From NCBI GenBank assembly GCA_947179155.2, contig OX359274.1, positions 47,203,564-47,267,563 on the forward strand: a DNA stretch of 64,000 bases. Reading direction: 5' to 3'. Each line of letters starts with the position of its first letter. Position 1 is the first letter of the stretch. Of the stretch, positions 1 to 11,622 are shown piece after piece. The notes below the pieces were generated by a model. That model was given only the letters and a program-made list of their open reading frames with translations, searched no databases and was not told the origin of the DNA. Position numbers and translations under genes: made by a program. This DNA is from Hedera helix (taxonomy: Eukaryota; Streptophyta; Magnoliopsida; Apiales; Araliaceae).

Positions 1-3000
1 TCCTCGAACTGTAATGCCTGTCGGAGAGCAAATAAATATGCCATTAGACAAAGGCATGCTACCTGAATATATAATGCATCTTATTTGACGAGCAGAAGAA
101 GAATGTAAATAATTGCAAAAGCGTTAACGTTGTAAATATATACCTGAATGCAGACTTCTGCAACATCAGCCCTGGGAATAAGTTTCGTCTCTGTCTGAAG
201 AAGCTCGTCATCCTTTCCAACAAGCAATTCGCGGACACCACCTTCTTTGTCCTGCAATCCACCTGCCCTGTATAATGGCAGGTTTCCAGAAATATTTATT
301 AAAAGGATAACCACATTATTGATATTCAACCATGTAACTTCATTTTACTTGCACATGATTTAGAAGAAAAATGACAAGGTACAGAAGCCAAAAGAAATGA
401 ACTTTTTCTACAAAAGTATTACTCTATAATCAAGATGATAGATCAAAATTATTCATAAATAATCTGGGGAGTGTTGAATGATATATAGCATAAATGGGAT
501 CCCACAGTTGAAAATTTCACTGTTGCAAGACTTTATTTATTTATAAAGATTGAAACTGTTACAGGAATATCAATTCACTGGTTCAGCACTCTTCAGGACC
601 ATGAATTAAGTTAATAATCATGAATGCTCCAAGACTTTTTTGAGCGTAAAGTCAAATCAACTTTCACCACTGAAAAACTTAAAAATATTATATAATTTAT
701 TTTAAGTTGTATTGCTCCAGAATCAACTATATTAATTACATATTTTCATATGTAATATTCTAACTTCTAACACTCGGATTCAGAAAAGATTAGAACATAG
801 GAACAAACTATATTATAGGTGGTCACTAACTGAGGATGTAAGTAATTGTTTTACTGGCAGGTCAGTAATGACAATTGACAGGTAAAAGATATAGGGTATA
901 AGGTTTTCAAGAGTTCAAGGAAGAGAAAAACAGTTATTATAACTTTATTCCATTTTTTTAACTCGCTAAATTTTTCAGAGGCTATTCAAACACAACCGAG
1001 AAGGCCATGTAATGGAATGAAAGAGAAAAGTAGAGAAGGATTCTGTCATTGTGTTGGGGGAAGAGATGCTAATAAAAATGAAAAATGAAGCATAATTTTA
1101 ATTAGCAGTGTCCAAGAAAAGCAAGAGAAAACAAGCAAAGAGATGAAACTGTTTCTCAAACTGATTGAATGGAAGGCCAAAAGGGATGTTTACAAGCCTT
1201 GAACAGTTCACAAATGTGAGAAAACCTGGTTTATAGGGTTCACTATTGTAAGTTTTTCTCTAACTTGGGCCTTCACAACCTTGTAAGGCAAATTTTCAAA
1301 GTAATACACACACTGGCGGCCATTGCAACCTCACCTCCTTTCTCCCGAATTGACTTGATGTCTAGTTAATAACTTACAATGAGAAAGAAAGAGGAAAAAG
1401 AAAAAGCATCACCATTAAAGATTTATGTTGATCTTTCATCCAGGCATCCATATTTAAAGAATAATCAGTTCTTATCATGAAAATACAAGCAATATGATGG
1501 GCATACCTAATAATCGTGTAGGAAACTCCAGAGTCAGCTAAATATTGTTCAGCCTTTCTCTTCCATATCTGTAATACGACAAGCAGATCAATTAAACTTC
1601 TTCACAGTGATTCTTGCTATCAGAACATATTTAGAAAGAGGAAAACAATATTGTCTGCTTAAAATCAATTGCAATTGACTTTACTGCACCTTCCTAAAGT
1701 TTTGAATTCATAGAAACTCATTTAGTATTATATGGAGTTTTTCTCAATTGACTTTGGCCTTCCTAAAGTTTTGAATTCATAGAAACTCATTTAGTATACC
1801 TTATATGGAGAAGAAAAACTCATAAATTAACAGGCCGATGACTCTAAATAAAAGGTTGGAGAAAAATTAAAAATTACAAAAACAGTCCTCGAATTTTGTG
1901 GTTTAACGAATAAGAAAGATGAAGCACAAATTGCACAATAAGAAAACCAACTCTCTTTATCACAAAACAAAAATAGAAGAACTTATTCATGAGAAAATTT
2001 ATCCTCATTCTTATAAATTTACCAAACAAGATGAAGAAAAGAAGTTCAAAGAGTATGAGCATTGCAAACCAATATATTCCCATTCCCCAAGCTGTTCAGT
2101 GGGTGGCTGATATTTTTTCCTCCCATTGATCCAACCAGCACAATGTGTTTTACCCCAGCAGCTTTAGCTGTAAATGTATATCACATAAGTAAGAAAAAAG
2201 ACAACAATAATAATTCGATTAATAAATCAAAGTAACAAATCCTCACCAGCATCTATTTGATTTTTCTGCCCAATCCAGTCAACCTAACAAATTATTTATC
2301 AAAATCATAGGAATAAAAAAGTTAAAAGAGTGACTAACAATAAATAACATCAGAAAAAAGACGAAAGTTTTTTTCTTTATAAGAAAAAATATCCAAGAGT
2401 TTACAGTTACATGGTAGTAGGGTAGTTACCTGTTCAGGATATGCTCCATCTTCAAAATAGAATTCAGGCCTTCCGCCTTTACTTGGATCAAAACCAGGCT
2501 TCATCTTTGGCACAGCACTCGTAAGAATTATAAGATAATCGACACCTTGGATTGCAGGGACAATGCTGCCAGCATCCCTTATATCCCCAACAAAAACATC
2601 ATCAGATCCACCAATTTTCTCTTTGCTCTCCTCTGTTCTGACTAAACCTCTACCGCTATATTGGCCAGACTTCTCCTTCAACTTCTTATAAACAATTTGG
2701 CCTGAATAAATCAAGATTCAAGCCAGCACAGGACCAAGTTAAGAAAATCACTAAGATCTTAAGACATAACAACATAAACCCCAAGTGTTGGAAAAATCAT
2801 CTAATGAGATAGCCAAGATTTCACTTCCAAATGTGGAAGTCTAATTTTAGAGTCACATGGTTTAGGGTCGTTCCCCAGATTTGTCACAGTAATTATGTAA
2901 CACTCCCATCCCCAGTCCCATGTCGGAACATGTTGATTAATTTCATAGGTATATAAGATCCAACCAACTTTTAAAACTATATTTAGTCATGACCTTTTGG

Positions 3001-6000
3001 ATGGGCGCGTAGTGGGCCAAAATGACCCAAGCAGATATTATTGGGACAACATTAATTTATTCTGACTGAGCATTTGACCCATACTCATTGGTACAAACTG
3101 ATTGGATTTCATGGTTCGTGAGGATTTCTGGAGCCTCTAAAAGGCTGGAAATCTCCCACAAAATTTTTAAAAAATAGATAAAAAGATAACAAAAGCAAAA
3201 CAGTGTTCTCATTCACACTCGGAAGGAAATTTAGTTTATTTTTTCATATCATGTTCACTTAAATAATAAACAAAGCCATGTTTTATTTCTAGTAACAAAA
3301 AAGGGTTAGTCGCCACAACCTAGGGGTTGTTTATAGGAAACCAAAAAATGTGAGCCAAATATTTTTTTTTGTGAAGAAATCTACTTTCCATGGATCCTTT
3401 ACTCATACTCATTCAATTGGAAGTATAGATCCAATTCAAAATTTTTGTCTAGAAAGAGGAGGACTCAATGATTATTCTTACATTGGAACTAGAAGTAAAA
3501 ATTTTGGTAAATAGGAATCACATAAAAAACTTTATGGCCTAAAAAATATTTTAGACGTTCATAAACGTCCCGAAAAGAGTTTGAGCTTTTGATAATTAGA
3601 TTTTATATCTATTTATTTAATATTTTTAGGCTTACTTAATTGTGAGTTTTTAAGTATTTTTAGTAATTTAAGTGTTTTATTTAATGTTATGAATTATTAT
3701 TATTTTTAGCATTTTTATATTATTTTTATTTATTTTATATTTTATTGTGTAGGAAATAAAGAAGGAAGGGCAAAAGTGTAATTCTGCAAGAAGCCGGTGG
3801 CAATATCGTAATAAAGCAGAATCCTGAGGGTGCTAACTGTAAAAATCCAGCGCGGTGGCATTCTCGTAATTAACTCTTCCGGACTCCCGCGCCATGCGCG
3901 CATATAGATAATAGAAACCGGAGATCAAACGGCGTCGTTTCAGGGGACGCGGCAGAAAACATGCGCGCATTGCGCGGATGTTCAGCGGAAGGAAGAAACG
4001 CATGGAAACGGCGTCGTTTTATCGAGCGGTGCTGGGACAGAAGCCGCGCAATGCGCGCGGCTGTTTTGAGCGGGCGTTGACTTGGTCAACGCCGCGTTTG
4101 GCGACACGGAAATTTTCCAGAAGCAGATTATTCGCGATTTTTGCATTTTTTTGATTCCAAATTGGATTTTAATTCCTATTAGGGTTTGGAAAAATAAATC
4201 CTATTAGGGTTTGGATATATTTGAGGCCTATAAATACATGCCAAAGGGAGAGCACCTACACACAATTACCTAGAGCTACATTGAAGCATTGAAGCAAAGG
4301 AGGCAACATCAAGAGTTCAAGAATTGGAGATTGAAGAAGCGTTACAAAATAGTTTATCCTTTATTCTTTTCTCTTTAATTTTTGCTAAGATGTTGTTTAA
4401 TTTGTGGAATTCTTTTTATTTATTTATGAACTAATTTTATTTTAAGATTACAATGGAACCCAATGTTTAGTATAAATTAATTCTCTCTTGTTTCAATTAT
4501 TAATCTTTATAATTCATTTATCATATTTTATGCTTACATGTTATAATTGTTTGGCCATACAATTATTTGATTTCCTAGATGGCATTGGAAGATAAAATCT
4601 AGGTTTTGATCTAAATATGATAACATGCATTACGTATAAAATAGGAATATATTTATATGTTGCATGTAAGTGTTTTGGGAATTTAAACTTAATGAATCTA
4701 TTCCTAATTATTTTACATAGGAATATAGTAAATTAATTGGAATAGATATTTTTGTCAAACTCTTGGAAAAGGTTTAATAAATACTTATGAATTTCCGCTT
4801 AATGAATTGTATTGATTAATTAGTTGTCAAGAGAGTGAAAATATTTATGCGAAGCATTGGGGGAAGTTGTAGTCTTAACTTTTAAATCTGATATTCATAT
4901 TTGCTTAATAATTTGCTTATTTTAATTAGTTAATTTAATTCCATAAAACTTGAATCGGTTGTTTAATTAAAATTGAGTTGATATAAAATTAGTACTTGAA
5001 TATTATTATTATTATTTCCTCGTGGGATCGATACTTTACTTACTATTATATTACTTGTTGGCCACGTATACTTGCGTGAATTTGTCTATACATAAAATTG
5101 ACAACAAGTTTTTGGCGCCGTTGCCGGGGAAATATTTTTAATAATTAGTTCAATATTAGTTATAATCAATTCGATTTTAATTTAAACGTTTTTAATTTTC
5201 TATATTTTTCTTTTGCTTTTGCAGGTTTTCATCAAGTGTTAGCAATTATAAGTGATCGATCATAACTTAAAATTCCGCTAACGTAACATTACGTTTTCCC
5301 GGAATTTTAAGGTTTGGGGATACGGAATTTGTGTATGAACACGAGATCGAAGGGACAAGAGCCAACTCCATACATAGACGAGATCGAGAGGAGGTGCCGA
5401 GCCTTGAAAAGAGTTTGCCAAGAAACCGAACAGGAACAAGGCAACATGGAGGCTGAAGAGCAGAAATCATTGAGGGACTACGCAATGCCACGAGTAACGG
5501 AGATCCAATCAAGCATTCAAAGGCCCGCAATTCAAGCTAACACATTTGAGATCAAGCCTGGTACGATCCAAATGATTCAAAACTCTGTGCAGTTTGGGGG
5601 TTTACCGAATGATAACCCAAACGATCACTTAGTTAGTTTTTTGGAGATTTGTGACACCTTCAAGTACAATGGTGTTACGGAGGATGCAATTCGACTCAGA
5701 CTATTTCCTTTCACACTCCGTGATAAAGCAAAGAGCTGGCTTCATTCACTACCACCAGGTTCCATCACTACATGGAATGATTTGGCACAGAAGTTCCTTG
5801 CAAAATTTTTCCCACCAGCCAAAACAGCTAAGATGAGGAACGATATCACTTCTTTCGTTCAGCACGACGCAGAATCACTCTATGAAGCGTGGGAAAGATT
5901 TAAGGACTTGCTGCGACGATGTCCTCACCATGGCATTCCCAAATGGTTGCAAGTCCAGATGTTTTACAACGGTTTATTTAGTAATACAAGGACGAGTATC

Positions 6001-9000
6001 GATGCCGCGGCAGGAGGAGCGTTGATGGCCAAGAATTTTGATGATGCCTATGAGTTGTTAGAAACAATGGCAGCCAATAATTATCAATGGCCATCTGCAA
6101 GGATGAATCAACCGAAGGTAGCTGGAATTTATGAGGTAGATGCAGTGACGGCATTGGCAGCACAGGTTGCTACATTAACAAAGAAAATCGATGCTTTAGG
6201 AGGAAAGCCGATACAGAATATAGCAGCTATTTGTGATTTATGTGCAGGAAGCCATCCAAGTGAACAATGTGCAATCAACGCAGAATCAGTTCAGTTCGTT
6301 GGAAATTACCACAAGCAGCACAATAGCAACAACTACAATCCAGGGTGGATGAATCATCCCAATTTCTCATGGAGCAACAATCAAGCGCAACAATCTGCTC
6401 CAAAACAACCATACCCACCGGGATTTCAGAATCAAGTCCCACCACAGCAGGAGAGGAAGACAAATTTAGAGGAGTTACTTTCTAGGTACATTGCACAGAA
6501 TGAGACAAGGATAAACAGTCAGGAAGTCTCAACCCGAAACCTAGAAAATCAGATAGGGCAGCTTGCTAACGCCATCAACAATCGCCCCCAAGGCACATTA
6601 CCAAGCAACACGGAGGTCAATCCTAGACGAGATGGTAAAGAACAGTGCAAGGCAATAACACTTCGTAGCGGTAAGAAGTTACCCGAAGTTGTTGACGAAA
6701 CTCCCAATCCGACACAGAAAGATGATAGTGAGGGTGACAAGCAAGATGAAAATAATGGAACGCATGAGGCCCCAATGACAAAGCAAGATACAGCCAAACA
6801 GAGCTCTAGTGCACCACCTGTGCCTTTCCCCCAACGACTGCAGAAATCAAAGTTGAAAAAACAATTCTCAAAATTTTTGGAAGTATTTAAGAAATTGCAG
6901 ATCAACATTCCATTTGCCGATGCACTGGAGCAGATGCCGAGCTATGTAAAGTTCATGAAAGATATTTTATCCAAGAAGAGAAAGTTAGGCGAATTTGAAA
7001 CAGTGGCGTTAACTGAGGAGTGCAGCGCAATACTTCAAAAGAAATTACCACCAAAGCTCAAGGATCCGGGTAGCTTCACAATTCCATGCACGATTGGCAG
7101 AAAATTCTTTGGGAGAGCGTTATGTGATTTGGGAGCTAGTATCAACTTGATGCCGCTCTCAATTTACCAGCAGTTGGGATTGAAGGAAGCAAAACCTACG
7201 AATATCACACTGCAGCTTGCGGACAGATCACTAACTTATCCACGAGGCATAGTTGAAGACGTGTTAGTCAAGGTGGACAAATTTATTTTTCCAGCTGATT
7301 TCATAGTCTTAGACTTTGAGGAAGATCGGGATATACCGATTATTGTTGGGCGCCCATTCTTGGCCACAGGGAGAACACTAATTGATGTACAAAAAGGCGA
7401 GTTAACTATGAGAGTTCAAGATGAAGAGGTGACCTTCAAGGTGTTTAATGCAATGGAATCTCTGAGTGGTCAAGAAGAATGTTTTCAGATTAATGTTGGG
7501 GGTTTGAAAGGTCAGTGTGATTGGAGGAAGAAGAATAAACGCAAGTTTGGGGGTCTCAAGTCTCACGGAATAGTTGCGCGAGTGGTCAAGGCATGGCTTC
7601 CAAAGCAATTCATCAAGCATAAATTCGATCCAGACTAGAGAAAATGGAGTAGTCAGGCTGAGACTTGAAAAACAAGCGCTTATTGGGAGGCAACCCAAGT
7701 TTTAGTTTATTTTTATTTTTCTTAGTAGTAAATTTTAGTTTATTTTAATATTTTATTATTGTTTTGTTTTGTTCAGGTTATTTATGCAACTCAGACTTAG
7801 CAGATGAGGAGAAAAACATGCTACATATTCAGGGGAGTCCCTTGTTCTTAATTTTCTTTATTTTATACATTGAGGACAATGTCTGTTTTAAGTTTGGGGG
7901 TGTGAGTAAATTTGAAAGAATTTAAAAAAAAATTAATAATAATAATATTAATTAAAAAAATAAAAAAAAAAAGTTAGGTTTTATTTTAATTTTAGAATTT
8001 TGTGGGTAAATTCATTGCAAACCCTCACGAGACAAAACTCGTCCACTTGGGGTAACCATGGGGTTTAAAGGCTTGTTGCACATGCTAAGTGCAATCGTGT
8101 TTCCTACGAAAATGGGGTAATTTAGTTTTTTTTTAGTAGTGTCACTTGGGCAATGAATTAGTTGAATTAAATTTTTGGTCGATGATAAAAATTGGTTTTT
8201 ATTTAATAACTTTTGAAAATTGGATAAATTTTTGCATAGTTTGAATTCTGGCATATTGTTGGTTATTATTTTATTTGAGATCCTTTAAATTTTTATGCAC
8301 ATATCCATTTGTTTGAGCTAGTTTTAATTTAAGGGAAGTTTATTGGGTTAAATGCTTATAATAGATATTTTTGAATTCTATATTTTTATTTGATCGTAAC
8401 TTGAAGCGAAATTGTGGTAAAATATGATTTAGGAGAGATGATTTAAGTGAATTTTCTGGGATTATTAAAATTAATTTATCTTGTGGAGGAAAAAATAGTA
8501 AGAGAATTATGTGATGAGTTGAGATGGAGCGTAAAACGCACTCACTCATAAATATGTGAAGAGAAGCGAGATGGAGCGTAAAACGCACTCGCTGGTGAGA
8601 TGGAGCATAAAATGCACTCACCAAGGTTGAAAAAAAAAAAAAAAAAAGAAAGAAAGAAAAAAAAATGGGATGGAGCATAAAATGCACCCATTTACTTGAA
8701 GAAAGAAAAAAAAAAAAAAAAAAAAAAACTTAAAAGAAATTAATAATCCTAGTGGTGTTTGAAAGATTAAAAACTTTTTGATCTCCTAAGTCATATTTGC
8801 ATGTATTAGCTTTGAGTGATGTGAAAGATAAAAGTATAGAGTTTTGTTGTATCTATTTTTATCTTTTATGAAACATTTAATTTTGTGAGCGGATCTAAGT
8901 TTTTTTCGTTAGTTTGATACATTTGGATTCACACACACACACGAAGGGTCTTGAATAGAATAAGATTAATAAATATGTTGACATTTTATAACATTGCATA

Positions 9001-11535
9001 ATTTTGAAATTTTCTTTAAGTTATCATTTAAAAATCTTTGAGGTTAAAGTTGAAATTCATATTGATTTATTGCTTGAGTTGCTCGAGTGATTTTTGGTAA
9101 TTTGGTAGAATTTTAGTTTTGATTTTTGTTTTGCTTGAGGGCAAGCAAAGAGTTAAGTTTGAGGGTATTTGATAATTAGATTTTATATCTATTTATTTAA
9201 TATTTTTAGGCTTACTTAATTGTGAGTTTTTAAGTATTTTTAGTAATTTAAGTGTTTTATTTAATGTTATGAATTATTATTATTTTTAGCATTTTTATAT
9301 TATTTTTATTTATTTTATATTTTATTGTGTAGGAAATAAAGAAGGAAGGGCAAAAGTGTAATTCTGCAAGAAGCCGGTGGCAATATCGTAATAAAGCAGA
9401 ATCCTGAGGGTGCTAACTGTAAAAATCCAGCGCGGTGGCATTCTCGTAATTAACTCTTCCGGACTCCCGCGCCATGCGCGCATATAGATAATAGAAACCG
9501 GAGATCAAACGGCGTCGTTTCAGGGGACGCGGCAGAAAACATGCGCGCATTGCGCGGATGTTCAGCGGAAGGAAGAAACGCATGGAAACGGCGTCGTTTT
9601 ATCGAGCGGTGCTGGGACAGAAGCCGCGCAATGCGCGCGGCTGTTTTGAGCGGGCGTTGACTTGGTCAACGCCGCGTTTGGCGACACGGAAATTTTCCAG
9701 AAGCAGATTATTCGCGATTTTTGCATTTTTTTGATTCCAAATTGGATTTTAATTCCTATTAGGGTTTGGAAAAATAAATCCTATTAGGGTTTGGATATAT
9801 TTGAGGCCTATAAATACATGCCAAAGGGAGAGCACCTACACACAATTACCTAGAGCTACATTGAAGCATTGAAGCAAAGGAGGCAACATCAAGAGTTCAA
9901 GAATTGGAGATTGAAGAAGCGTTACAAAATAGTTTATCCTTTATTCTTTTCTCTTTAATTTTTGCTAAGATGTTGTTTAATTTGTGGAATTCTTTTTATT
10001 TATTTATGAACTAATTTTATTTTAAGATTACAATGGAACCCAATGTTTAGTATAAATTAATTCTCTCTTGTTTCAATTATTAATCTTTATAATTCATTTA
10101 TCATATTTTATGCTTACATGTTATAATTGTTTGGCCATACAATTATTTGATTTCCTAGATGGCATTGGAAGATAAAATCTAGGTTTTGATCTAAATATGA
10201 TAACATGCATTACGTATAAAATAGGAATATATTTATATGTTGCATGTAAGTGTTTTGGGAATTTAAACTTAATGAATCTATTCCTAATTATTTTACATAG
10301 GAATATAGTAAATTAATTGGAATAGATATTTTTGTCAAACTCTTGGAAAAGGTTTAATAAATACTTATGAATTTCCGCTTAATGAATTGTATTGATTAAT
10401 TAGTTGTCAAGAGAGTGAAAATATTTATGCGAAGCATTGGGGGAAGTTGTAGTCTTAACTTTTAAATCTGATATTCATATTTGCTTAATAATTTGCTTAT
10501 TTTAATTAGTTAATTTAATTCCATAAAACTTGAATCGGTTGTTTAATTAAAATTGAGTTGATATAAAATTAGTACTTGAATATTATTATTATTATTTCCT
10601 CGTGGGATCGATACTTTACTTACTATTATATTACTTGTTGGCCACGTATACTTGCGTGAATTTGTCTATACATAAAATTGACAACAAGTTTTTGGAAAAA
10701 TAAATCCTATTAGCTTTAAAACAAACCTTTTATTTGGTAGGCAACATCACTTATAAAACAAGAAATAGATGAGAATTTGATCTTTTTGTGCTATACATTC
10801 AGTTATTTAATATCCAAGTGAGACAAACCACAGTAATGAATTACTTATGCTTTCAAAATATTTAGCATCAGTCCAACATTAGTACAAGACTCTTACTTGT
10901 TATCTTTTTTCCTCTTCCAACAATTATTGTGTGCTCTGTTCAATAACCTACTTGAATTTGATGAGCAAGCAACAGGGAGACTGACAAGAAAATAATTTTG
11001 CTTTCTAAATGACGATGAATTCATGATCCTGCATGTTACAAACCCATATACTAGTGAAGAGGGTGTATTCTATATCGACCCGCATATTAAGACCTAAGAT
11101 TTGGTACTTGAGTGTGCTCCACTATCATGATGTAAATTTAAAGTAGGAGAAACCTTGAAAAGGAGGGCAACATGAATTAATGATAGCCATGAAAAATTCG
11201 TATTTAACCTACAAAACTAGAGCATTTCAAATTTCCTTGTGGTTAGATCCCCTACACGAAGATTCTAAATAGAAAATGCAACAAATTTAGGCCATTTGAC
11301 ATCATCAAATCTCAAAATCAATACGAAACAATTACAATTATTGTAAACTAGCTAAGCTAAAAGGTACTACTAATGATCAAAGTTGTTGCTTTCAAAACTT
11401 AAATGATTCATATCAATTTTAAAATTTAAACTTCTAAATCCTATACATCTCAATAATTTCTTTTTATGAATTTCATATTTCGTAAAATCAACCTTCAATT
11501 TTGATAGTTCACCCATATATAGGGGAAGATTACCC

Positions 11536-11622
<87 letters not shown>

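Larger units (their letters stand above)
7639..9169 (+). other. 3' noncoding region of Gag-protease element
   Basis: No coding frame was recognised. It contains poly-A-rich tracts (7921-7970, 8631-8665, 8701-8728), perfect short stem-loops at 7683-7698, 7867-7882, 8027-8042 and 8076-8094, an array of four related hairpins at 8514-8693, a G-rich PPT-like tract near 7892-7902, and the real purine tract before 9170. Confidence 0.75.
3590..10712 (+). mobile_element. Non-autonomous Ty3/gypsy LTR retrotransposon (Gag-protease only), Athila/Tat-like
   Basis: The element has long direct repeats (LTRs 3590-5106 and 9170-10686, offset exactly 5580), a tRNA-Asp-type primer site at 5113-5130, one long gag-protease frame, a 3' noncoding region of about 1.5 kb, and a purine-rich tract just before the 3' LTR. 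GCTTT at 3585-3589 and 10713-10717 is the likely 5-bp target duplication. No reverse transcriptase, RNase H or integrase is present, so movement must depend on enzymes supplied by a relative. The Gag and protease resemble Athila/Tat-type elements. By eye the two LTRs are identical along their length, so insertion was recent. It lies in intron 1 of the Rossmann-fold gene, antisense to it. The 3' end carries 26 extra bases (10687-10712) beyond the LTR. Confidence 0.9.

Noticed and set aside
5314..5334. Earlier start for the Gag frame
   Set aside because: The frame is open upstream but contains no ATG before 5335.
6549..6908. Long minus-strand frame opposite the Gag gene
   Set aside because: It is the reverse shadow of the Gag linker; composition follows the sense codons and there is no homology.
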